The notes beneath the pieces are model-generated. The model was not told the DNA's origin, did no database searches, and was given only the letters and a program-made list of their open reading frames with translations. A DNA stretch of 64,000 nucleotides from CAMTUH01 sp947084935. Lineage in GTDB: Bacteria; Pseudomonadota; Gammaproteobacteria; Coxiellales; Coxiellaceae. Every line of letters begins with the position of its first letter. Within the stretch, counting starts at the first letter, position 1. This document shows, in pieces, positions 8,081-15,370 of this stretch. The stretch covers positions 44,162 through 108,161 of the forward strand of contig CAMTUH010000002.1 in assembly GCA_947084935.1 (NCBI GenBank), written 5' to 3'. A program made the position numbers and the translations under genes.

Positions 8081-9322
8081 TTATAGTTCAAACAAATCCT
8101 GTGCGGACAGCAGCAAATCCAGCCGCTCCTCATAGGCAGCTTCTCGCAATTTTATCGTGGGCTGATGCAGAATTTTCTTTGTTAAACTGTGTGCTAAATA
8201 ATTCAATGTTGCCTTCGGATCTTTGGTTCGCTCCCAGTGCGCAGTGGCTTTTTCAATCTCCGCATCTCGAAGGGATTCCATTCGCTCGCGAAAGCGGCGT
8301 ATCATATCACCCACTTTAATCACACGCAATTGACGCAAGTAATGCTCGGCTTGCATGTCCACCATCGCTTCCGCTTGTTTTGCAGCAGCTTCGCGATTTT
8401 TCCAATTGCGCGAAATAACGGCTTGCAAATCGTCCATATTATAAAGATATACGTCTTCCAACTCACCGACCTCGGCTTCTACGTCGCGCGGCACAGCAAG
8501 ATCTACAATAAACATGGGTCGATGCTTACGTTGTTTGATGGCAGTTTCAATCGCTCCTTTTCCCAGCAGCGGTAATTGACTCGCGGTTGCCGTAAAAATC
8601 ATATCGATTTCTTTCAGATGCGCGGGAATTTCACCAATGCGAATTCCTTGGGCTTGATACGGTTCAGCTAATTGCTGCGCGTGCTCGATTGTTCGATTGG
8701 CGATAATTATTCGGCGAATGCCCTGACCGTGCAAATGCGTCAGGAGCAATTGAATGATCTCACCCGTACCAATCAACAAGACGCTGCATTTCACCATATC
8801 TGAAAAAATTCGTTTGGCCAGTTGCACCGCCGCATACGCAAACGTCACTGAATTTGAACCAATGGAAGTCTGTCGCCGAATGTGTTTGCTGGTCGCAAAC
8901 ACGGCAGGAAACAGTCGCTTGAAATGATCCCCCACGCAACCGGTCTGACACGCTAACTCATAAGCCTGTTTCATTTGCCCAAAAATTTGGGCTTCCCCCA
9001 AGACCAGAGAATCCAGTCCGCTCGCCACGCGCATGACGTGCCGAATCATATCGAACTCCCGGTGTTGATAAAGGTAAGGGTTCATTCGCCAGGGGGCCGT
9101 GTCGGGCCGATCCGCAATCCAGGCTAATACGCCTTCCGGATTATCCGTTTCTGCGTAAATTTCCGTCCGGTTACACGTAGACAATAAAACTGCCTCGTTA
9201 ACGGCAGGAACCTGCCGCAAATCGTGCAAGGCTTGGGGGATATGGTCGGGGTGGAAAGCGAGCTTTTCCCTAACGGCCAATGGCGCAGACTGATGATTGA
9301 TACCGCATGCAACTAAAGCCAT
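8081..9322 (-). CDS. hemA: glutamyl-tRNA reductase
   Basis: 413 residues. It reduces glutamyl-tRNA(Glu) with NADPH to glutamate-1-semialdehyde, the first committed step of the C5 haem pathway. The catalytic cysteine is in LLSTCNRTEIY (about residue 50). The signature region is SGLDSLVLGEAQIFGQMKQAYE, the NADPH site starts at VLLIGTGEI, and the C-terminal dimerisation helix follows. First gene of hemA-prfA-prmC. Upstream, TATCAT at about 9336 could be a -10 box, but no good -35 is visible. Confidence 0.97.
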   Translation of the reverse strand: MALVACGINHQSAPLAVREKLAFHPDHIPQALHDLRQVPAVNEAVLLSTCNRTEIYAETDNPEGVLAWIADRPDTAPWRMNPYLYQHREFDMIRHVMRVASGLDSLVLGEAQIFGQMKQAYELACQTGCVGDHFKRLFPAVFATSKHIRRQTSIGSNSVTFAYAAVQLAKRIFSDMVKCSVLLIGTGEIIQLLLTHLHGQGIRRIIIANRTIEHAQQLAEPYQAQGIRIGEIPAHLKEIDMIFTATASQLPLLGKGAIETAIKQRKHRPMFIVDLAVPRDVEAEVGELEDVYLYNMDDLQAVISRNWKNREAAAKQAEAMVDMQAEHYLRQLRVIKVGDMIRRFRERMESLRDAEIEKATAHWERTKDPKATLNYLAHSLTKKILHQPTIKLREAAYEERLDLLLSAQDLFEL

Positions 9323-9462
9323 GATGAGGGCATGATAGCATAATTTTGGCGTAACTATTCACGCTTTTTCACGCAGGTTAAGCAATTCGTGAAGTTACAT
9401 TGCTGAGCCCTGCGAAAGCAGGGATCCAGGTATGGCAATATATGGACCCACACTTGCTGTCA

Positions 9463-9882
9463 TCAAGTCGCTGGGTTGGCGGTAAGAGGCTGCAGCAATA
9501 GTGGTTGTTCTTCTTCCAAGTCCAAATTGCGGAATGGAAATTCAATTGGCCTCTGATAGGTACGGCGAACAACGTTCAAAGCCGCACCTAAACAACACGC
9601 AAGCACTCCTGTAACGGCTAAAATAGCAATTGTTTGCATATAGGAGTCAGAGGAAAAATGGACGTCACCGGAAAACACCCAAACAAGAAGTCGCATGAAA
9701 GCCGCCACCGTAAATAAACCAGAACAAGAACTCATTAAGCACCGTTCAGCATTGACAGTTGCATACTGTACTGCTTTAGAATTCACATAACCTGCAAGGC
9801 TGCTACTCAGGTTAATTTCATTTTCATTACTTTCACTCGGTAGCCTTACGTCTAATGGCCTGAGTGAACTAGAGCGCCGCAT
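9463..9882 (-). CDS. hypothetical membrane protein with two predicted TM helices
   Basis: 139 residues, no recognised family. A polar, Ser-rich N-terminal ~40 residues is followed by two hydrophobic stretches (around SGLFTVAAFMRLLVWVF and IAILAVTGVLACCLGAAL), then an acidic tail with EEEQPLLLQPL. The start ATG 9882 has GGGAT upstream and lies 17 bases after the stop of the F-box-like gene, so both were probably transcribed together. The region is an accessory island between hemA and folB. A host-directed role is speculation from the neighbouring F-box. Confidence 0.6.
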   Translation of the reverse strand: MRRSSSLRPLDVRLPSESNENEINLSSSLAGYVNSKAVQYATVNAERCLMSSCSGLFTVAAFMRLLVWVFSGDVHFSSDSYMQTIAILAVTGVLACCLGAALNVVRRTYQRPIEFPFRNLDLEEEQPLLLQPLTANPAT

Positions 9883-9899
9883 TTTATCCCGGAGTGAAT

Positions 9900-10355
9900 T
9901 TAATTTTTTTCTAGCACAGATGGTAATCCCTTTAAGCGTTTTTGCGTTAAATCATAATCCTTACGCTCCCAATCCCTGCTCTGGTTGGTTGACCGTTCCA
10001 GGGTGTTCTGCATGGGCTCTAGGAAACTCAGCGGAAAGATGGGCCAGCCGGTAATTTCCGTGTAAAATTTCTTATGCCGCCCATATTGTTGAGCAATATC
10101 GATTCTTTCTTTTGTCGCAAGAATAGCCCTGAACATTACGCAAACGCGGATCATGCTCAAATAATCAGCGACAGGGTTATCACTGATTGTTAAAACCAAG
10201 TTCAAAATTCCATCGAGCAGTTCATTCGGCAACTTCTCAAAATAATTTTTGCCTTCGTCACGGTCATTAATTGTAGCTGGGGCAGGACAAGGAATGATTG
10301 CTTGAATATTTTCGTATGCCGCAAGCAATTCAGATATATCAGTTTCGGTACCCAA
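9900..10355 (-). pseudogene. F-box-like protein, 5' end lost or disrupted
   Basis: The stretch beginning YFEKLPNELLDGILNLV and continuing to YLSMIRVCVMFRAIL resembles an F-box: LPxELL..IL, then a helix, then a V-C-x-x-F/W motif. F-box proteins bind eukaryotic Skp1 and are known as translocated effectors in intracellular bacteria. The only start-like codon in the domain frame is TTG 10355, without a ribosome binding site. The frame stays open upstream to a stop at 10665-10667 and reads through a 36-bp repeat (10439-10474) also found between hslV and hslU. I infer that the original start was destroyed by that insertion; expression is doubtful. F-box call is from pattern only. Confidence 0.5.
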
Positions 10356-10438
10356 ATTAAGCAGCGCGTCCGTTTGCGAAGAAGGCAGGTAAATACCGAA
10401 AAATTCAGATACGTCATTTCCCGCTAAGTCTTCTTTGG

Positions 10439-10474
10439 TCGCCGTCGCGCGAACTTGCTTCGCGCCGGCGAAAT
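10439..10474. repeat. 36-bp repeat R5, copy 1
   Basis: This block is the exact reverse complement of 56587-56622 in the hslV-hslU gap. Its two halves are nearly complementary (CGCCGTCGCGCGAA against TTCGCGCCGGCG), so it folds into a hairpin. It lies in the upstream open frame of the F-box-like gene. Confidence 0.85.
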
Positions 10475-10582
10475 CATACCAGGAACGAGTTTCGCAACCT
10501 GCGAAACTCGTGCAATTGCGAATTGACGCATAAAAACTGTTACCGAAGGGGATAGCGAATACAGGACGATTTTGGGGATTGC

Positions 10583-10798
10583 TTAACTTTTTTCTGGAAA
10601 TAACCCGGGCAACCAGCGTGATGCTAAGCTTGCCGGGAAGGCAAGCCTGATGGGAGCACGAGGACTATCTGATACAACAACATTAGCGTCAGTTAACGCA
10701 GCAATAACACGCCGGGTTTGTCTGTCACCAACGCCTAAAATTTCGGAAATATCATGGCGAACCAATTCGCCCCTGTCTTCAACCTCTAGAATGTCCAC
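10583..10798 (-). pseudogene. Fic-family protein remnant (C-terminal winged helix only)
   Basis: About 71 residues. The pattern is helix-turn-helix (ISEILGVGDRQTRRVIAAL) then VVVSDSPRAPIRLAFPASL and a terminal PGLFPEKS. This is the typical C-terminal tail of large bacterial Fic proteins, where VSDSPR-x-P-x-RLAFP precedes the end. The catalytic HPFxxGNGR core is absent on either strand nearby, so this is a fragment of an eroded gene. The start is GTG 10798, but in-frame codons continue a little upstream. An 11-bp direct repeat AATGTCCACTT flanks the 5' side (about 10792 and 10879), perhaps marking a deletion. Confidence 0.55.
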
Positions 10799-10957
10799 TT
10801 TTATGTCCGGTTTATTTCGGTATATTATTTAATGATATCAACAAATTAAATGATTATCAATAAAATTTTGACCGCTTAAATGTCCACTTCCAGATCGTGG
10901 TTGTGTTGTGTGCAGAGAGAAAGTGGCAAAGTGGTATACGTGTTTACACGTGGTCTT

Positions 10958-11314
10958 TTATTGCCGCGAGGACCGTTCCACCATCACCCCAGCTCCTGCT
11001 GCATCCGAAAAAGCACCGAGTTTTACCGCCGACAATTGAATCCACGACAACGAAAATTCCTGCATTAAAAAATTTACTAATTGATCGGCCAATGTTTCCA
11101 TGAGCTGAAATCGTCGTTTCGCTAAAAAATCAATAATCGATTGGCGAACCACCGCGTAATCAACCGCATGTGTGATATCGTCCGAGGCAGCCGCCGCCGT
11201 GAGATCAATTTCAAAGGAAACGTCAACAATAAGTGTTTGCGTTGAATTTTTCTCGTGCAGCAATAAGCCGACTTGCGCAGGAACACGGAGTTCACGGATA
11301 AAGAGTTTATCCAC
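10958..11314 (-). CDS. folB: dihydroneopterin aldolase
   Basis: 118 residues from GTG 11314; this start gives VDKLFIRELRVPAQVGLL, the normal N-terminus of FolB, and overlaps the dksA stop by 8 bases. The enzyme cleaves 7,8-dihydroneopterin to 6-hydroxymethyl-dihydropterin and glycolaldehyde in folate synthesis. Conserved positions include the VDVSFEIDL strand, the DYAVV segment and FQLMETLADQL with the catalytic Glu; the usual late lysine is in AVKLGA. A longer in-frame extension exists upstream but only shadows dksA. Translational coupling with dksA is likely. Confidence 0.88.
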   Translation of the reverse strand: MDKLFIRELRVPAQVGLLLHEKNSTQTLIVDVSFEIDLTAAAASDDITHAVDYAVVRQSIIDFLAKRRFQLMETLADQLVNFLMQEFSLSWIQLSAVKLGAFSDAAGAGVMVERSSRQ

Positions 11315-11744
11315 CGGATTGTTTTTCTCGAATTTCTTCGAAGGTTTTACAATCGATGCACTTCGTCGCCGTTGGGCGAGCTTCCAATCGCCGAATCCCA
11401 ATTTCTGCACCACAGTCTTCGCAGTAACCATACTCACCATTTTCAATGGCATCTGATGCTTGCTCGATTTTCTTGATGAGCTTACGTTCACGGTCACGCG
11501 TGCGCAATTCCAAATTGAATCCTTCTTCTTGACTCGCGCGATCGAGTGGATCAGCGTAAGGAACAGCTTCTTCTTTGAGGTGCACCACGGTCGAATCCAC
11601 TTCTTCCATAAGTTGCTTTTTCCATTCCAAGAGAATCTTGCGGAAATGTTCGCGTTGAGCGTCATTCATGTACTCTTCGCCCTTTTTAAGTTTATAAGGC
11701 GCGAAGCCAGGGGCCGTTGCTTTGCTGGTTTTCGATATTGCCAT
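11307..11744 (-). CDS. dksA: RNA polymerase-binding transcription factor DksA
   Basis: 145 residues, close to the E. coli length. DksA enters the secondary channel of RNA polymerase and, with ppGpp, adjusts promoter use during the stringent response. The coiled-coil tip motif DPLDRAS (residues 65-71) holds the functional Asp-Ala residues. The zinc finger has four cysteines at 108, 111, 129 and 132 (CEDC and CIDC). All expected features are intact. folB overlaps its 3' end. Confidence 0.96.
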   Translation of the reverse strand: MAISKTSKATAPGFAPYKLKKGEEYMNDAQREHFRKILLEWKKQLMEEVDSTVVHLKEEAVPYADPLDRASQEEGFNLELRTRDRERKLIKKIEQASDAIENGEYGYCEDCGAEIGIRRLEARPTATKCIDCKTFEEIREKQSGG

Positions 11745-11834
11745 CTCAGCCTCCTCTAATAAAACGCACCCATTCTATACGAAAGTGTACCGGGCGCAAG
11801 GTAATATTGTGCTAAAAATGGGCGGGGCGGCGAT

Positions 11835-12665
11835 TCAATCTTCCCATTGCCCCTGAAACACCGTCACTGCCGGCCCGGTCAAGCGCACGGGAATATTCGG
11901 ACCTTGCCAATCGACACTAAGACTGCCCCCTGGCTGAGTGACCACGACCCGCTCCTGCAGCAGGCCGTTTCGCCGACCAACCACCACCGCCGCACAGGCG
12001 CTACTTCCACACGCTAAGGTCTCACCCGTGCCGCGTTCGTACACACGAAGACGAATATTTTGCGGATCAATGACTTGCATAAACCCTACGTTCGTTCCTT
12101 CCGGGAAACGCTCATGCTTGCTCAATTGCGCTCCCAAGGTCGCTACTTGATTCGACTCGATCTGATTTACAGGGATTATCGCATGCGGATTTCCGATATT
12201 GACTACACTCAATTGGACGATTTGACCATCCACCTCAACGCCGTAAAAATTGGACGCCTCGTGAGCAACGAAAGGAACATCGGCGGGGTTAAAGCGAGGA
12301 ATTCCCATATAAACAGAGACTTTTTCATCCGTCTCGATAAGCAAGCGCAGCACGTCTTTAATCGTTGAGACGTGAAACTCGTTTTTCTGGCTTAACTCTT
12401 GCTCGCGAATGAATCGCGCAATACAACGCGCACCGTTGCCGCATTGACCCACCTCGCTGCCATCGGCATTAAAAATTCGAAAATGGTAATCAATGCCAGT
12501 TTGTTTGGGCGCCTCGATTACCAACAGTTGATCGAATCCCACGCCGAAACGCCGGTTTGCCATCTTCTGAATTTGGGAGGGCGATAAAAGAAACGGGCTC
12601 TTCGTCGCATCGATGACCACGAAGTCGTTTCCCAACCCCTGCATTTTCGTAAATTTTACTTTCAT
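11835..12665 (-). CDS. dapF: diaminopimelate epimerase
   Basis: 276 residues. It converts LL- to meso-diaminopimelate for lysine and peptidoglycan synthesis. The two catalytic cysteines are visible: C75 in QCGNGARC and C219 in TLACGSSAC. The N-terminus is KMQGLGNDFVVID. The start is 3 bases after the stop of the small lipoprotein gene lptM, a pairing conserved in gammaproteobacteria. Confidence 0.96.
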   Translation of the reverse strand: MKVKFTKMQGLGNDFVVIDATKSPFLLSPSQIQKMANRRFGVGFDQLLVIEAPKQTGIDYHFRIFNADGSEVGQCGNGARCIARFIREQELSQKNEFHVSTIKDVLRLLIETDEKVSVYMGIPRFNPADVPFVAHEASNFYGVEVDGQIVQLSVVNIGNPHAIIPVNQIESNQVATLGAQLSKHERFPEGTNVGFMQVIDPQNIRLRVYERGTGETLACGSSACAAVVVGRRNGLLQERVVVTQPGGSLSVDWQGPNIPVRLTGPAVTVFQGQWED

Positions 12666-12668
12666 AGC

Positions 12669-12806
12669 CTATGATAACTGCTTCGCTACAGGGCTCGCAA
12701 TTGTATTCGGGGTATTTGATTTCTCTGGCAAATACAAAGGCCCCGACTGCCCACACGCAGAGAGCACACACGCCACGGCAACGATAGACAATAATTTTTT
12801 AATCAT
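12669..12806 (-). CDS. lptM: LPS translocon-associated lipoprotein LptM (YifL)
   Basis: 45 residues. Signal peptide MIKKLLSIVAVACV, lipobox LSAC, and the hallmark motif CGQSGPLYLP right after the lipidated cysteine. In E. coli LptM binds the LptD/LptE complex and promotes oxidative maturation of LptD. Its gene commonly precedes dapF, as here. The ATG 12806 is chosen over the longer in-frame frame because it starts the signal peptide. It is divergent from the carboxylesterase with 22 bases between the two starts. Confidence 0.88.
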   Translation of the reverse strand: MIKKLLSIVAVACVLSACGQSGPLYLPEKSNTPNTIASPVAKQLS

Positions 12807-12828
12807 TTCATATATAATACCGCAACTC

Positions 12829-13509
12829 ATGAATAAACCCTCATCTTTAGAAAAAATTACCGTATCGCCAAAGAAAACGGCGACGGGCAGCGTCATCTGG
12901 TTACACGGACTCGGTGCCGACGGATACGACTTCTCTGGTATCGTTCCCTTGCTTAATTTACCGAAAGATTTGCATATTCGGTTTATATTTCCACACGCGC
13001 CAATACGCCCCATCACCATTAACGCCAATCTGCGGACGCGCGCGTGGTATGACATTTACAGCTTGTCGGACCTTAATCACGAAGATGAACCCGGCATCAA
13101 GCAAACGCAAGAATCCATCCATGAATTAATTCAGCACGAAATGACCAATGGCATCGACAGCAATCGAATTCTGTTGGCTGGTTTTTCCCAGGGAGGCGCG
13201 ATGGCGCTGTACGCGGGACTTCGTTATGAAAAGCCGCTGAATGGAATTTTAGCGCTGTCCGCGTATTTACCGTTGCCACAACAGTTTCAAAAGGAAGTGA
13301 GTCCCGCTAATCAAAATATTCCTATTTTTATGGCGCACGGAAAGCACGATCCGGTATTGCCCATGACACTCGGCTACCAAACCTATCAATTACTGAAAAA
13401 ATCAGGGCACCCCATCGACTGGCACGAATACGACATGGATCATCAAGTGTGTCCGGAAGAGATTGAAGACATTGGGCGGTGGCTAACAAAACGACTGTCA
13501 CAGCCATAG
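12829..13509 (+). CDS. alpha/beta-hydrolase carboxylesterase (phospholipase/carboxylesterase family)
   Basis: 226 residues from ATG 12829. The nucleophile elbow GFSQGGAM holds the catalytic Ser. The other triad members are Asp in HGKHDPVLP and His in DMDHQVCPEE. The N-terminal VIWLHGLGADGYDF forms the oxyanion hole. This family (cytosolic esterase/acyl-protein thioesterase-like) hydrolyses short acyl esters; the natural substrate is unknown. The frame extends upstream but without signal or conservation. An R1 repeat follows the stop. Confidence 0.88.
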   Translation: MNKPSSLEKITVSPKKTATGSVIWLHGLGADGYDFSGIVPLLNLPKDLHIRFIFPHAPIRPITINANLRTRAWYDIYSLSDLNHEDEPGIKQTQESIHELIQHEMTNGIDSNRILLAGFSQGGAMALYAGLRYEKPLNGILALSAYLPLPQQFQKEVSPANQNIPIFMAHGKHDPVLPMTLGYQTYQLLKKSGHPIDWHEYDMDHQVCPEEIEDIGRWLTKRLSQP

Positions 13510-13511
13510 TA

Positions 13512-13586
13512 GTAGCCTTGATGTAGCGATAGCGAAATCAAGGAATTCCTGGGTTACGCATCGAGGCGAAGCTTCACCCAGGCTAC
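13512..13586. repeat. R1 palindromic repeat
   Basis: Full copy of R1 starting GTAGCCTTGATG and ending CACCCAGGCTAC, 2 bases after the carboxylesterase stop. It has the double-stem layout with the shared AAGGAATTCCTGGGTTACG centre. A 24-base piece resembling R3 (AGTTTTTGTGCATTCGTGAG) follows at about 13592. It could act as a bidirectional terminator, but there is no T-run. Confidence 0.8.
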
Positions 13587-13618
13587 AAGCTAGTTTTTGT
13601 GCATTCGTGAGGGGCACC

Positions 13619-14284
13619 CTAGCGAATCTCAATACACGCCTTCAAGCGCGACAATTCCTCCCGTGTTCCTACGTTAAACCATTTTCCCTCGTAAACTTCA
13701 CCGCTTACTTGCCCTCGCAAAATGGCCTGACTGAATAACTCCGATAAGGGAAATGCGCCGGGTTTACACCGAGCAAATAATTTGGGATGTATTTTAGCAA
13801 TATTCGCATACGTTAATTTATCGCCGTGCAAAGCGACCCGCCCACTTTTTTCAAGCGCGTAATCGCCGGTGGGATGGTAATACGGATTTTTCACCAGAAC
13901 TAAATGCACTTCGTTATCCGCTTTCATAAAAGACGGCTCGAAAGGGAAATCCGACCAAATATCCGCACTCACCACGATGAAAGGTTCATCGCCTAATAAC
14001 GGCAAGGCGCGATTAATTCCCCCGCCTGTACCTAAAGCGTGATTTTTCTCATGGGAATACTGAATGGATACACCGTAACGCCGACCGTCTCCCAAACAAT
14101 CCATGATTTGTTCCGCGTGATGACACACGTTAATCACGATATCGCGAATGCCAGACTTTGCTAACAATTCTACATTGTGTTCAATTAAATTTTGCTCGCC
14201 CACCGACAACAAAGCTTTCGGCATTGTATCGGTTAACGGTTTTAATCGTGAACCACGTCCCGCGGCCAACAACATGGCTTTCAT
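13619..14284 (-). CDS. murU: N-acetylmuramate-1-phosphate uridylyltransferase
   Basis: 221 residues. N-terminal nucleotidyltransferase signature LLAAGRGSRLKPLTDTMPKALL, with NVCHHAEQI and the metal site in VVSADIW. MurU makes UDP-MurNAc from MurNAc-1-phosphate and so bypasses de novo synthesis in cell-wall recycling. The assignment rests on the small size and on the partner amgK, whose gene overlaps its start by 4 bases; other sugar nucleotidyltransferases share the fold. The order amgK-murU next to lptD is as in Pseudomonas. Confidence 0.85.
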   Translation of the reverse strand: MKAMLLAAGRGSRLKPLTDTMPKALLSVGEQNLIEHNVELLAKSGIRDIVINVCHHAEQIMDCLGDGRRYGVSIQYSHEKNHALGTGGGINRALPLLGDEPFIVVSADIWSDFPFEPSFMKADNEVHLVLVKNPYYHPTGDYALEKSGRVALHGDKLTYANIAKIHPKLFARCKPGAFPLSELFSQAILRGQVSGEVYEGKWFNVGTREELSRLKACIEIR

Positions 14285-15309
14285 TTTTTACCTTCCGCTC
14301 TTTCAAAAAAATGATTTAAATCGGTCAATTCGGGATAGCGCTCACACACGCTTTTTGCGTAGCGAATAACACGCGGTATGTATTGCAAATACGACGATTT
14401 GTTATCGCGCTCTTTTAATCGAGTAAATATTCCAATGCATTTCAAATGCCGTTGCAAACCGATCCAATCAAACCACTGCAAAAATTGCTGTTGACTCACT
14501 TCTTCCAATAATCCTACTCGCGTAACTTGCTTTTGATAATGCAATGCCCATAATTCGACTTGTTCGGGTGGCCAATCGATATAACAATCCCGCAACAAGG
14601 ACAACAGGTCGTACGTAACGGGACCCCAGACCGCATCTTGAAAATCCAATACCCCCGGCTGCCGAGACTCCGGCACCCGAATTAAATTCCTCGAATGATA
14701 ATCGCGATGCACGCACATCTGCGGTTGTGCTAATGCGGCTTCGATGAGCAATTGAAACCCCTCTTCCAAAGTTTCCCATTCCATTTTCGATAACGAAATA
14801 CCCAAGTGCTTTATCAAATACCAGTCTCGAAATAAACTCATCTCTTTATAATAAAGCTCGCGGTTAAACCGCGGTAACACGTAACCCTCTATTTCCGTGC
14901 ACGATTGAATTAACAACAGATCGTCAAAAGCGTGCTGATATAACTCATTAGCGTTTTCTTTAGTTAACGCATTTACGTACAGCTCATCTCCAAAATCCGT
15001 CAGCAATAAAAATCCACGGCTGACATCTTCCGCATAAATGACGGGCACGTTCAAACCTAATTTAAGAAAAGTTTTTGCAATGGCGACAAAGGGAAGACAG
15101 CTTTCCTTATCCGGAGGCGCATCCATGGCCACGTAACTCGTTTCACCACAATCCACGCGAAAATACCGTCGAAAGCTCGCATCTCCCGCCAGAGGGATTA
15201 ACCGCCGATAAGGGGTTTCCAACACACCCGCCAACCACACTTGTAACTGTTGCTCACGTTCATCCTGCACGACTTGACCCACTCCGATTTGTTTAGTACT
15301 GGCTGTCAT
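14281..15309 (-). CDS. amgK: N-acetylmuramate/N-acetylglucosamine kinase
   Basis: 342 residues from ATG 15309; a TTG 30 bases upstream is also in frame, but the ATG is preceded by GAGAGA. This is an aminoglycoside-phosphotransferase-type kinase: SFRRYFRV in the N-lobe, the catalytic loop VHRDYHSRNLI, and metal-binding Asp in GVLDFQDAV. AmgK phosphorylates the anomeric carbon of MurNAc, feeding MurU encoded by the overlapping next gene. It is divergent from lptD. Confidence 0.87.
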   Translation of the reverse strand: MTASTKQIGVGQVVQDEREQQLQVWLAGVLETPYRRLIPLAGDASFRRYFRVDCGETSYVAMDAPPDKESCLPFVAIAKTFLKLGLNVPVIYAEDVSRGFLLLTDFGDELYVNALTKENANELYQHAFDDLLLIQSCTEIEGYVLPRFNRELYYKEMSLFRDWYLIKHLGISLSKMEWETLEEGFQLLIEAALAQPQMCVHRDYHSRNLIRVPESRQPGVLDFQDAVWGPVTYDLLSLLRDCYIDWPPEQVELWALHYQKQVTRVGLLEEVSQQQFLQWFDWIGLQRHLKCIGIFTRLKERDNKSSYLQYIPRVIRYAKSVCERYPELTDLNHFFERAEGKK

Positions 15310-15370
15310 ATCTCTCGTAGAATTCCTGTCTATAGCCAAAAGAAGATGAAGCAGTTACCATTCTTCGGCA

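Noticed and set aside
10202..10417. 71-residue minus-strand frame with ATG and weak ribosome binding site over the F-box region
   Set aside because: Its sequence is not protein-like, and the F-box pattern is in the other frame. A frameshift joining the two was considered but the F-box frame is already open upstream.
12613..12828. N-terminal extension of the carboxylesterase to ATG 12613
   Set aside because: It would overlap dapF and lptM on the other strand and has no similarity to the family; ATG 12829 gives the normal length.
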